Source: Candidatus Saccharimonadota bacterium (lineage in GTDB: Bacteria > Patescibacteriota > Saccharimonadia > Saccharimonadales > Saccharimonadaceae). From it: a stretch of 22,905 nt of DNA. Of the stretch, positions 6,282 through 13,435 are shown in pieces (position 1 is the stretch's first letter; every line of letters begins with the position of its first letter). The notes below the pieces were generated by a model. That model was not told where the DNA came from. It saw only the letters and a program-made list of their open reading frames with translations, and did not search any database. A program made the translations under genes and the position numbers. The stretch lies in assembly GCA_017964115.1 (NCBI GenBank), contig JAGCSL010000093.1:1-22905 (forward strand). Reading direction: 5' to 3'.

Positions 6282-9200
6282 AATAGTACGGCTACTATTA
6301 ATATTATCCCTAGCGTTCATTTTCGGGACGTTTTCCCATACCGATGTTCATGCCGCCTACGATACTGGTAGCATATTAAAACGTGCCGTCGTAAAAGATT
6401 TGATGAAATGTTATCCAAGTTACATGACGCCAAAATTTGCGGCTATTGGAGATTTTCGTGGCGCTTCAACATTGCATAATAATGGCGCAAATAGCAGCAG
6501 CTACCTTATTCCTTCAGGAAGCGTTTTCTCAAGCATTAAAGATGAAAACTTAAACTGTAAAGACTTGGTCGAAGGCTACAGTGATGGTATTCAAAGTATT
6601 AAAAGCGCCTTCGAAATAGCCGGGCACGCAGTTCCCTCAGGTGGAAATTCCGCAGCCGATTTCCTCACCAAATATGCCGGATATAAAGCCGTAACTAATG
6701 CCACACTAGAAAACGGAAAATGTGTTTATGGTAAATTCACAAAAGTAACTTATAAAGACGCCGTATCCTCCATTCAAAATAAACCCGATACACAAGAAAC
6801 CGTTATTACTAATCCTATCTGTGTCGAAAAAATTACAAATGGCAAAATCGACAGTACGCCAAAGATGATCAATAACGGCGGAAATACTGGCTACGGTATT
6901 GGTTTCACGGGATATGGCAGTGTTCTGTATGTAGACCAAAACGCAAAAGCCGTTAAAGTAGCTACCAAAAAAACCATAGGTGCCTATGGCGAAGAATATA
7001 CGTATGAATCTATCTCATACACTAACGTAACGTGGGAATCATTCAAAAATAGTATGAACTCATCGTTCGGCACCGCAAAAAACAGTGTTTTAAACCACGC
7101 CGAATATGAGACATCCTATAACTCTTCATATGTTAAAGCTAAAACCACTTACGCCGGCATTGGCGAATGGGAAAGCACCGAAGCAGCTCAACAAACATCA
7201 GGTTACGAGCTAGATAGTTCGCCAGGCAAAAAGGCTGCCGCTGGATTACTTGGCGTTTCTGAGTCATCCGTAGACTCAACCCTCAAAATAAGCGCACAAG
7301 AGCAAGTACATTTATACATGTACTACCTGGAGACACTCTATAAAGCTAAAATTGATTGTAGCGAAATCGACGAGTCAGCCGCGTCGGCAAACAATTACCA
7401 AGGTCCAATAAAATGGTTCAAAGGTGGAGAAACAAAAGTAACCGAGAAATGTTATATTACGGCGCACGCCTCCCGAGATAATAGTGGCAAGAATAATAAC
7501 GAAGTTAGCGGCCTCTCATCAAACAGTGGCGGCACTTTTACGAAACGTATAGGCTACAACGACTTAGTTGAGTATTTCAAAACGCTATCTATTACCGAAC
7601 TAGACGACCCAGCTGGCACCACTGCAGGGGAAGAAGAAACCACCGAATCCGAGAAGCGCGAGATTGACTGTTATAGCAACGCCGGCGCACTCGGCTGGAT
7701 TGTCTGTCCAATCATCGAATTCGCTTCAAATGGCGTAAAAATGTTCTATACCGGTCTCGTTGAGCCGTATCTCCAAATCGACGCCGTACTCTTCGATGCT
7801 GATTCTCAAGGTGGCGCTACTGTTCAGCGTATTTGGGGTATTTTCCAAGGCTTCGCAAACCTCGCTTTTGTAATAGTATTCTTATTTGTCATCTTTTCAC
7901 AGCTTACCGGCGTAGGTATCGATAACTACGGCATTAAGAAAATTCTGCCAAAACTTATCATAGGCGCAGTCTTAATCAATATGTCATATCTTATTTGCCA
8001 ACTTGCGGTCGATATGTCGAATATTCTCGGCCGCGCCGTAGGTAGTATGTTTAAGAATATGGGCTCAGATCTTGACTCCACAATTTCAGGCCTTTCCGTC
8101 AATCTTTACCCAGAAAAAGCCGCCGCCGTCACTGGTAAATTCGAGGCTGGCATACTCGTAGTCGTCGGTATTGCCGCCGTTCTCGGCGTTGGCGCTTTCC
8201 TGGCCGCCGGTCCGGCAATTCTAATTCCAGCATTACTAGCGGTAGTGTCGCTCGCAGTTGGTATCCTATTCCTCTTCATTATGCTCGCCCTGCGTCAAGC
8301 TATCGCCGTCATCTTAGTCGTCATCTCGCCGATGGCATTTGCAGCCTATATATTACCTAATACGAAAAAATTATTCGATAAATGGTTCGAGGCGTTTAAG
8401 GGCATGCTTGTTGCCTACCCGATTTGTGCCGCTCTCGTTTATGGTGGCGACTTCGTCTCCAAAATCTTACTCGTCTCCGAAGGCTCATCGCAAATAACAA
8501 GCCTCGGCATTATCCTGTCTGCCGCCGCTGTAGCCATTGCACCAATATTCTTCATCCCGAGCGTTATTAGAAAAGGAATGAATGGCATCGCCGGCATTGG
8601 CAATATGGTTAATAAGCTACAAGGTAACGTGCATGGTGCGGTGAGACGACCTGCCGAAGAGAGACTAAATCAAACCTGGCTAAACGACTACAAGACGCGC
8701 AGAAAAGAAGATCGAGACGCCATCACGTCTGCGCGAAGAAAAGAAAAGAATTTCAACCGTGCACAACGGACAATGGCGAAATACGCTGGCAAAAGCCCTA
8801 ACGAACTAAAAGCTCCACAACGCGCAAGATACAATATAGCAAGACGCAATGATATGGCTTACCGCAAAGAGCAGAGTGAACTTAGTGATGAATATTACTC
8901 AACACTCTCGAAAGACGGTATCGCCAATAGTATCGAATCAGCATGGAATTCCGGCGATCTAGAAATGGTCACCTCCGGTATGAACCAATTAGGACAAATC
9001 GACCAAGAGCAATTACTAACGATCGTCGATGGATTGTCTAAAACCGATAAATGGAAAAATATGTCAGATAAAGAGCGCACGGCCATCATGTCTACATTAC
9101 GAAGCCAGAAGGGCAATCCAATACTTCAAGCCTACGCCAAAGTTCTTGGTGGCGAATCATCCGGCAGCATACGTGGCCTAAGCGACGCGAGCATGAAGAA

Positions 9201-9681
9201 AGAAGTACAGGCTAAAATTAGGGATGCCGGCGACGGCGCAGTCGAGGGGCTCGACAAGGATACTGCAAACTGGATCGCAACCAACGCAGACTCGTCATGG
9301 GCATCGTCGTTCACCGGAGATCAAATGGGGACGGCAATTGGCTCTGGCATGTCTGGCGCACAGGCGACTGGTTTGGCGAAAGTTATCGCTAAACGCCAGG
9401 AAATAGGCGTGGACGATACTCAATTCGTTTCAGGTGAGCAGCTGGCGAATGGTGGTAATATCGCAATTGCTTCGGCTCTCTCTGGAAGTAGAGTCGCGGA
9501 TATTCAAGATATCGCCAACGGCACAGCCGCAAGACCAGATGCACAAATCCAGGCCAAGCTCGGTAAACAGATTGGCGACATCAAAGCTAATTCCGAATTG
9601 TCCGCAAAGACCAACGAGGCATTTGCCCAAGCAGCCGGCATCGACAGGCAACAACCACAAGAAGTCAGAATCGTACCATAA
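6262..9681 (+). CDS. VirB6/TrbL-like type IV secretion membrane protein with large secreted N-terminal domain
   Basis: This is an 1139-aa protein. Residues 1-31 look like a signal peptide (basic start, LLLILSLAFIFG, cleavage after VHA). About 32-500 form a large extracytoplasmic domain rich in Tyr, Ser, Thr and Asn with scattered cysteines, ending in a segment with two Cys flanking SNAGALGWIV. Around 523-770 lies a multi-helix membrane region whose segment LRQAIAVILVVISPMAFAA, followed by ILPNTKKLFDKWFEAF, matches the TrbL/VirB6 conjugation channel families. About 775-1139 is hydrophilic, helical and probably cytoplasmic. VirB6-type proteins form the inner-membrane platform of type IV secretion systems. 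A GGAG site lies 5 nt before the ATG, inside the upstream gene. No VirB4 ATPase is in the window. VirB6-like is well supported; the substrate is unknown. Confidence 0.82.
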   Translation: MNKSKNRIVRLLLILSLAFIFGTFSHTDVHAAYDTGSILKRAVVKDLMKCYPSYMTPKFAAIGDFRGASTLHNNGANSSSYLIPSGSVFSSIKDENLNCKDLVEGYSDGIQSIKSAFEIAGHAVPSGGNSAADFLTKYAGYKAVTNATLENGKCVYGKFTKVTYKDAVSSIQNKPDTQETVITNPICVEKITNGKIDSTPKMINNGGNTGYGIGFTGYGSVLYVDQNAKAVKVATKKTIGAYGEEYTYESISYTNVTWESFKNSMNSSFGTAKNSVLNHAEYETSYNSSYVKAKTTYAGIGEWESTEAAQQTSGYELDSSPGKKAAAGLLGVSESSVDSTLKISAQEQVHLYMYYLETLYKAKIDCSEIDESAASANNYQGPIKWFKGGETKVTEKCYITAHASRDNSGKNNNEVSGLSSNSGGTFTKRIGYNDLVEYFKTLSITELDDPAGTTAGEEETTESEKREIDCYSNAGALGWIVCPIIEFASNGVKMFYTGLVEPYLQIDAVLFDADSQGGATVQRIWGIFQGFANLAFVIVFLFVIFSQLTGVGIDNYGIKKILPKLIIGAVLINMSYLICQLAVDMSNILGRAVGSMFKNMGSDLDSTISGLSVNLYPEKAAAVTGKFEAGILVVVGIAAVLGVGAFLAAGPAILIPALLAVVSLAVGILFLFIMLALRQAIAVILVVISPMAFAAYILPNTKKLFDKWFEAFKGMLVAYPICAALVYGGDFVSKILLVSEGSSQITSLGIILSAAAVAIAPIFFIPSVIRKGMNGIAGIGNMVNKLQGNVHGAVRRPAEERLNQTWLNDYKTRRKEDRDAITSARRKEKNFNRAQRTMAKYAGKSPNELKAPQRARYNIARRNDMAYRKEQSELSDEYYSTLSKDGIANSIESAWNSGDLEMVTSGMNQLGQIDQEQLLTIVDGLSKTDKWKNMSDKERTAIMSTLRSQKGNPILQAYAKVLGGESSGSIRGLSDASMKKEVQAKIRDAGDGAVEGLDKDTANWIATNADSSWASSFTGDQMGTAIGSGMSGAQATGLAKVIAKRQEIGVDDTQFVSGEQLANGGNIAIASALSGSRVADIQDIANGTAARPDAQIQAKLGKQIGDIKANSELSAKTNEAFAQAAGIDRQQPQEVRIVP

Positions 9682-9694
9682 TACGCCTCAAAAC

Positions 9695-9726
9695 AAAAAT
9701 AGCACCGTCTTCGGGTGCTATTTTTT
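9695..9726. terminator. Bidirectional terminator between convergent genes
   Basis: AAAAATAGCACC (9695-9706) pairs with GGTGCTATTTTT (9714-9725) around a 7-nt loop. It ends the VirB6-like operon on plus and can serve the flavodoxin operon on minus. Confidence 0.9.
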
Positions 9727-9751
9727 ATAGAAACTACGATTATTATTTAAG

Positions 9752-10285
9752 CTATATAGCCAACTGATCGATCCAGTAATTGACTTGTTTAACGCCGCCA
9801 GGCTTGCGCGCTAAATCGCCCGGCATCGCCAAACCTTGCTCTGGAGCGGAACCTACAGCTTTTTCGCGCACGATCCGAAAAGTGTCCACTTCGCCGGAAC
9901 CGCCATGTGTGCAAAATGGCACCACAATCTTACCCGTAAACACGTGACTTTCTAAGAAAGAATACATAATCATCGGCAAATCGCTACACCAGATTGGATA
10001 ACCGATAAAAACTGTATCATAATCGTCAAAATTCGGTACATCTTCAGCATACATCGGGCGCTCCTGCATTGCGCGCTCTTCTGTAGCCTTAACAAGCTTA
10101 CCGTCATAGTCCTTTGGATACGGCTCTTTTGGTTGAATCTGAAAGCTTGTCACGTCGTGGCCATCTTCTTTTAGCTTCGCCTCAATCGACTGTGCCATCA
10201 TAGCCGTATTGCCGAGTTCATTACTCTCTCCAGCGCTAATATCCTCACCGCCTGCTGAAAAGAAGCATACTAATACTTTACTCAT
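9752..10285 (-). CDS. Flavodoxin family protein
   Basis: This 177-aa soluble protein has a flavodoxin fold. The N-terminal beta strand KVLVCFFSAGG leads into a phosphate-binding loop with GNT near residue 25. Later come GYPIWCSDLPMIMYSFLE and GKIVVPFCTHGGSG, the FMN-contacting pattern of the Flavodoxin_4-type group. It should bind FMN and act in electron transfer or as a small NAD(P)H-dependent reductase; partners are not visible. An AGGAGG ribosome site begins inside the TAG stop of the upstream cyclophilin-like gene (TAGGAGG), 4 nt before the ATG, so the two genes form one compact operon. Confidence 0.9.
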   Translation of the reverse strand: MSKVLVCFFSAGGEDISAGESNELGNTAMMAQSIEAKLKEDGHDVTSFQIQPKEPYPKDYDGKLVKATEERAMQERPMYAEDVPNFDDYDTVFIGYPIWCSDLPMIMYSFLESHVFTGKIVVPFCTHGGSGEVDTFRIVREKAVGSAPEQGLAMPGDLARKPGGVKQVNYWIDQLAI

Positions 10286-10293
10286 TATTCCTC

Positions 10294-10833
10294 CTATTTA
10301 TAGAATTCCACGTTAACTTCATCGCCTTCGAGCATATATTGTAGAGAATTAGCGTTTTTAATTTTACCTAAACGCGTATAACTAAAATCCGTATCAAACG
10401 ACTTGTAGAATATTACGATGGTTTTATCGCCATAAAGCATGACATCGCCAGCATCAATATGGCCAGGCTTATAAGGATCCGTTGGTAATGCATCTTTACC
10501 TTCATAATATTTCTCGTTACCATTCAAGTCCTTCATATTCAAATCAAACGGAGTGGAATTCGCAAATTCCTGCCCAGCTTTGCCGGCATCTACCGACATA
10601 ATATAAGTCATATCGTCAATCCTGACAGAGATGGCTTTAATACTATTCATATCGTCTTCCTCTTTCTTCTCGGGTTCAGTAGTCTGAGAGTTTGTAGTTT
10701 CCTGTTTAGTTGGCTTGATTTTCTCGTGTTTAATATCCTGAAAGCCAGTACGCAAAAACACCGAAATACCAATCATTAGAACGGCCATTACCACAAATAT
10801 AATGATCGCTTTTTTCTTATCGCTTTCTTCCAT
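10294..10833 (-). CDS. Membrane-anchored cyclophilin-like fold protein
   Basis: This 179-aa protein begins with a short basic/acidic stretch and one membrane helix at about residues 8-27 (AIIIFVVMAVLMIGISVFL), then a polar linker rich in Thr, Glu and Lys (to about 62), and an outside domain. That domain resembles the bacterial cyclophilin-like fold family: FDLNMKDLNGNEKYYEGK, then a GHIDAGDVMLYGDKTIVIFYKSF segment and a closing RLGKI. These proteins resemble cyclophilins in fold but are not established prolyl isomerases. From memory they often sit next to flavodoxins, as here. The leader is about 20 nt, with GAGG 8 nt before the ATG and a -10 formed from the pgeF stop codon. Confidence 0.82.
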   Translation of the reverse strand: MEESDKKKAIIIFVVMAVLMIGISVFLRTGFQDIKHEKIKPTKQETTNSQTTEPEKKEEDDMNSIKAISVRIDDMTYIMSVDAGKAGQEFANSTPFDLNMKDLNGNEKYYEGKDALPTDPYKPGHIDAGDVMLYGDKTIVIFYKSFDTDFSYTRLGKIKNANSLQYMLEGDEVNVEFYK

Positions 10834-10860
10834 ACCCTCAACCTCACTTCTTATACTATT

Positions 10861-10866
10861 ATTTTA
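10861..10866 (-). promoter_or_regulatory. -10 box TAAAAT overlapping the pgeF stop codon
   Basis: On minus the TAA stop of pgeF (10864-10866) is the first half of TAAAAT. The predicted transcription start near 10854 gives a leader of about 20 nt carrying GAGG. A second candidate, TATAAG, lies just downstream. Confidence 0.4.
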
Positions 10867-11634
10867 CACTTTTAGCCAGATTAACGCCAGGTTACGGAAG
10901 TGTTTTTCCGCCTCTACGTTTCCGCGAAAAGAATTAATTAGGTTGCTATGGCAAACCGTGCATAAGCCACTGTCGATAATATTCTCCGCCCCCACGCCAG
11001 CCCGCTCCAGCATCCAAGTGTTGCAACGCACTGTGTCGATGTAGTATTTATTTCCTTTTTGAATCGTCACTTCGTCAATTATTTGCGGGAAGACATTTGC
11101 AAACTCCTCATAGACATCAGCATCCACCTCAAAATGATCTTGGCGAATACTTGGGCAAAGAACACATACTAAATCCGCCGGATTTGTGTCGAATTCTTCC
11201 ACCATTTTTTTGACACCGTTTAGAGCAATCTTTTGTAAAGTTCCGCGCCAACCGGAATGAATATTACCGATTGCATGATGAACCGGGTCATAAATCAGCA
11301 GAGAGATACAATCCGCCACCTTAGTACAAAGCGTCACGCCTCGTTTTGCCGTCACAAGACCGTCCGTCTCTTTAAAATCTCGCACGACATCATCAAATTC
11401 CGCTACCGTCGCTGTATGTTCTTGGAACGGAATCACGATACTCTCCGCATCAATGTTCAGTTCTTTAGCGATACCAGAATAGTCCACTTCATCCGAATTA
11501 GGTTCATAATGATAATTTCTAGCACCTTTTATTGCAAAGGCTGCGCCAAGTTCAGGATATTTTTCCAAAGCAGGGAATAATAAATATTCCGCTTGCTCAC
11601 CGATAATATGTTTTACATTTTCGTTGTCTAACAT
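10864..11634 (-). CDS. pgeF: PgeF / YfiH laccase-domain protein (purine nucleoside phosphorylase or peptidoglycan editing factor)
   Basis: This 256-aa protein belongs to the YfiH/LACC1 (Cu-oxidase_4) family. The metal-binding triad is visible as H73 (QEHT), C108 (KVADC) and H125 (IHSGWRGT). Family members phosphorolyse adenosine and related nucleosides; PgeF of E. coli also affects the fidelity of peptidoglycan stem peptides. The ATG at 11634 is preferred over in-frame starts further upstream because it sits 1 nt after the stop of a 34-aa small ORF that has its own promoter, implying coupled translation. Upstream starts (Met at 11679, GTG at 11643) would overlap that ORF. For a reduced parasite-like genome, a nucleoside salvage role is plausible but inferred. 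Confidence 0.9.
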   Translation of the reverse strand: MLDNENVKHIIGEQAEYLLFPALEKYPELGAAFAIKGARNYHYEPNSDEVDYSGIAKELNIDAESIVIPFQEHTATVAEFDDVVRDFKETDGLVTAKRGVTLCTKVADCISLLIYDPVHHAIGNIHSGWRGTLQKIALNGVKKMVEEFDTNPADLVCVLCPSIRQDHFEVDADVYEEFANVFPQIIDEVTIQKGNKYYIDTVRCNTWMLERAGVGAENIIDSGLCTVCHSNLINSFRGNVEAEKHFRNLALIWLKV

Positions 11635-11635
11635 C

Positions 11636-11740
11636 TTACTCACTGCAAGCCCACAGCTCCTCGGAATCTTCATCGTCACGACTCATTTCGAGTGCTTCAA
11701 TGGCCTTATCCTCGTCGCTCGTATTATCCTGCTGTTCCAT
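11636..11740 (-). CDS. Small acidic ORF (34 aa) leading pgeF
   Basis: The ORF encodes a 34-aa, very acidic, Met- and Ser-containing peptide (starts MEQQDNTSDEDK, ends EELWACSE). Its ATG lies exactly 6 nt after a -10 TATACT, the spacing used by the other leaderless genes in this window, and its TAA is 1 nt from the pgeF ATG. I do not recognise it. It may be a true small protein or a leader peptide that brings ribosomes to pgeF. An in-frame ATG six codons upstream (11758) overlaps the stop of the preceding gene and has the -10 inside it, so I prefer 11740. Confidence 0.6.
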   Translation of the reverse strand: MEQQDNTSDEDKAIEALEMSRDDEDSEELWACSE

Positions 11741-11746
11741 ATTCTT

Positions 11747-11752
11747 AGTATA
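11747..11752 (-). promoter_or_regulatory. Leaderless-type promoter TATACT before the 34-aa ORF
   Basis: The minus-strand TATACT lies 2 nt after the TGA of the 215-aa gene and 6 nt before ATG 11740. The one-base deviation from TATAAT makes it weaker evidence than the others. Confidence 0.5.
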
Positions 11753-11754
11753 GC

Positions 11755-12402
11755 TCATTTTCTCTTTCTTAAATACTTCAACAACAACGCCAATACATAA
11801 GCGCCACCCAAAATCGTTATACACCACAAAATACTCGCCCAAATCGGTTGTTCATACACCATTAGAAACGGATATGGCCCATGCACGACACGCAGAATGT
11901 TTAGAATCAGTAAAACAACCGCATAGAGAAGAGTATAGGAAATTGCCAGAAGAGCATCATTCTTGCGATTTAAGTCATGTTTTTCAAACAAGCAAAAGCA
12001 AACAACAGCCAGAATCGGACAAACAAAGTGCGTATAGTACATCGCGCCCGTGAAGACCATCAGTTGGTAGCCCTTAGGAAAACCTATTCCCGGCGCAAGC
12101 ACGCATACTACGACTAGAAAAGTCACCAATAGTGCCAATGTAGCTGCATATTTAAGTATCGAGAACCATCTCGGAAAGTCTTTTTTGGCAATTATCTTTC
12201 TTAAGATAAAGAAACAGGCCATCGCCGCCACGATTAGCATTAAGAAGTTACTGTCCTGCGTGTAATATTCCACGCCAAAGCTACCATGGCGCGAAATACG
12301 AATCGCCATACCTTTTATCTCAAGAATCACTAGGCATAAGTTTAGCGCCAATGCCACCGCATCACGCTTGTCATAAACAAATCGTTTGCGCTTCTTCGTC
12401 AT
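11755..12402 (-). CDS. AIG1/Pr6Pr-like multi-pass membrane protein
   Basis: This 215-aa protein has a basic N-terminus (MTKKRKRF) and about six membrane helices. The segment YYTQDSNFLM at about residues 46-55 and YYTHFVCPIL around 122-131 resemble the conserved Thr and His regions of the FAR-17a/AIG1 and bacterial Pr6Pr families. In mammalian AIG1 and ADTRP those residues form a hydrolase active site for fatty acid esters. Whether this protein is an enzyme is not shown by the sequence. The C-terminus is strongly basic (LLKYLRKRK). A TATAAT exactly 6 nt before the ATG predicts a leaderless mRNA. It is followed almost at once by the promoter of the 34-aa ORF. Confidence 0.7.
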   Translation of the reverse strand: MTKKRKRFVYDKRDAVALALNLCLVILEIKGMAIRISRHGSFGVEYYTQDSNFLMLIVAAMACFFILRKIIAKKDFPRWFSILKYAATLALLVTFLVVVCVLAPGIGFPKGYQLMVFTGAMYYTHFVCPILAVVCFCLFEKHDLNRKNDALLAISYTLLYAVVLLILNILRVVHGPYPFLMVYEQPIWASILWCITILGGAYVLALLLKYLRKRK

Positions 12403-12408
12403 ATCTAA

Positions 12409-12414
12409 ATTATA
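12409..12414 (-). promoter_or_regulatory. Leaderless-type promoter TATAAT of the AIG1/Pr6Pr-like gene
   Basis: Consensus TATAAT on minus ends 6 nt before ATG 12402. No TGn extension or clear -35 is visible. Confidence 0.7.
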
Positions 12415-12465
12415 CTATCAACTCGCAAAGGAATCTGACGTCTTTTTCTTAGTATTTTGCCAGTT

Positions 12466-12516
12466 CAACAAAAAATAGCCCTTCGGGCTTTTCTTGATTG
12501 GCTGGACCGGCAGGAT
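12466..12516 (-). repeat. 51-bp direct repeat, copy 1: tRNA-Gln 3' fragment plus terminator
   Basis: This copy is identical over 51 bp to 12591-12641, offset 125 bp. It contains the last 18 nt of tRNA-Gln including CCA (12499-12516), and the terminator hairpin AGCCC/GGGCT with its T-run. The rest of the tRNA is absent here. It lies downstream of the intact tRNA in the direction of transcription. Confidence 0.95.
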
Positions 12517-12590
12517 ATAAACAATGCGCCGTCGTTTTGCTAGCAAAACCGGGCATTGGGCGAACCTTAGGCTCTCACCCTGTCGGCAGC
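12517..12590. other. 74-bp segment between repeat copies, with a 16-bp bulged hairpin
   Basis: No gene is apparent. The plus strand folds as CAATGC (12522-12527), CCG (12529-12531) and GTTTTGC (12534-12540) pairing with GCAAAAC (12543-12549), CGG (12550-12552) and GCATTG (12553-12558). All unpaired bases within the stem (G12528, T12532, C12533) are on the left arm. The centre GTTTTGCTAGCAAAAC is a perfect palindrome. I see no convincing similarity to the tRNA body. Confidence 0.8.
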
Positions 12591-12641
12591 CAACAAAAAA
12601 TAGCCCTTCGGGCTTTTCTTGATTGGCTGGACCGGCAGGAT
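12591..12641 (-). repeat. 51-bp direct repeat, copy 2: 3' end of the intact tRNA-Gln plus its terminator
   Basis: This is the parental copy: positions 12624-12641 are the 3' 18 nt of the intact tRNA-Gln. Positions 12595-12614 hold the terminator, a 5-bp stem with loop GAA followed by ATTTTTT on minus. Confidence 0.95.
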
Positions 12642-12698
12642 TCGAACCTGCGAATGCTGGGACCAAAACCCAGTGCCTTACCGCTTGGCGACGGTCCA
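12624..12698 (-). tRNA. tRNA-Gln (anticodon TTG)
   Basis: A complete cloverleaf on minus: acceptor TGGACCG/CGGTCCA with discriminator G, anticodon stem CTGGG/CCCAG around loop TTTTGGT, T-arm GCAGG/CCTGC. The anticodon TTG is at 12664-12666 and CCA is encoded at 12624-12626. The U-A first pair is typical of bacterial tRNA-Gln. Confidence 0.97.
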
Positions 12699-12708
12699 AT
12701 CTTTGGTT

Positions 12709-12737
12709 ATTCTAGCATAATTAGCGCCAGCTGTCGA
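12709..12737 (-). promoter_or_regulatory. tRNA-Gln promoter with -35 and extended -10
   Basis: On minus TCGACA (12732-12737) is followed after 17 nt by TAGAAT (12709-12714), preceded by TGC. The -10 ends 10 nt before the mature tRNA. It is the clearest two-box promoter in the window. Confidence 0.75.
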
Positions 12738-12746
12738 GCAAACAAT

Positions 12747-12780
12747 AAAAAACGGCCCCCACGAAAACAGGGAGCCGTTA
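12747..12780 (-). terminator. Terminator of the 186-aa gene
   Basis: On minus AACGGC plus TCCC pairs with GGGG plus GCCGTT around a 10-nt loop and runs into TTTTTTATT. Confidence 0.9.
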
Positions 12781-12788
12781 GGCAAAAA

Positions 12789-13349
12789 TTATGACGGCAA
12801 ACCGTGGTATACCATGACCGTCGACGGCGCAATATAGACTTTGTTTCCATCGCTCCATACATGCATCGACTCGGCGAGATCGGAAGAGCATAGTTGGATG
12901 CCATGATCATCCGGAGTCAAATGTATCTGAAAGTCTGCCACGATATCATCGGTGATTGCAGCCTCAATCAACACGGCTCCTTCTTCGTTTAAGATGATAC
13001 GCCCGCATATTAACGCCTCGCCCGAGTATAGATTTCGATACGCGGCGCCATTTAACACATTACTGCCACTAATCGATTCATAACCTTCTGTCTTTGCGTC
13101 ATAAAACAACGTATCAATTAGCTCGATCCAGACCGCCTCATCCGTACCAAGCCCGAGAACATAATTAAAGAGCCCCTCTCTACCACTCGGAAGCGTAAAA
13201 CCAATTACATGGCGAACATTTTCTTCTTTCGTAATATTGAGATATCTTCGATACTCATCGATCGGGATTGTTACGATTCCCGCTTCGTCACATCGGATCT
13301 TGCTAATAACCATCTCTTCGAAGAGATTATCGGAACTGAAGTTTTCCAT
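12789..13349 (-). CDS. Acidic hypothetical protein, 186 aa
   Basis: I do not recognise this soluble protein. The ATG at 13349 is chosen over an in-frame GTG at 13358 because AGGGGGT lies 7 nt upstream of it and the GTG would fall inside that ribosome site. It is acidic, with a mixed alpha/beta pattern: alternating hydrophobic segments around residues 24-40 and 115-140, and a C-terminal part HVWSDGNKVYIAPSTVMV. No signal peptide, membrane segment or catalytic motif is visible. It is a single-gene unit with its own leader of several tens of nt and a strong terminator. Like the 257-aa gene at 561-1334 it uses a G-only ribosome site, unlike the leaderless neighbours. Confidence 0.8.
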   Translation of the reverse strand: MENFSSDNLFEEMVISKIRCDEAGIVTIPIDEYRRYLNITKEENVRHVIGFTLPSGREGLFNYVLGLGTDEAVWIELIDTLFYDAKTEGYESISGSNVLNGAAYRNLYSGEALICGRIILNEEGAVLIEAAITDDIVADFQIHLTPDDHGIQLCSSDLAESMHVWSDGNKVYIAPSTVMVYHGLPS

Positions 13350-13420
13350 CTTTGCCACCCCCTATCTTAATGTGCAATTAGTTTTAGATTACAACCTCTA
13401 TAAGCCATTTCGCAAGCATA

Positions 13421-13429
13421 TGCTAAAAT
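13421..13429 (+). promoter_or_regulatory. Leaderless-type promoter of the ABC transporter (TGC TAAAAT)
   Basis: The extended -10 TGC-TAAAAT ends exactly 6 nt before ATG 13436; there is no Shine-Dalgarno sequence. Confidence 0.75.
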
Positions 13430-13435
13430 AATCTT

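Noticed and set aside
11635..11679. Longer PgeF starting at 11679 or at the GTG at 11643
   Set aside because: These starts overlap the 34-aa ORF, lack a suitably spaced ribosome site, and the added residues are not needed by the family.
12522..12558. Integron attC site
   Set aside because: The stem has one-sided bulges like attC, but the arms do not match the RYYYAAC/GTTRRRY core boxes and no integrase or cassette array is present.
12517..12590. Decayed second tRNA body between the repeat copies
   Set aside because: Direct comparison with the body of tRNA-Gln shows only short chance matches, and no D-arm, anticodon arm or T-arm partner can be built.
12418..12699. Minus-strand open frame of 93 codons across tRNA-Gln
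   Set aside because: It reads through the tRNA, both terminators and both repeat copies; its internal protein repeat is simply the translated 51-bp DNA duplication.
12498..12794. Plus-strand open frame of 98 codons over the tRNA-Gln antisense strand
   Set aside because: Composed of antisense tRNA and terminator sequence with no start signals.
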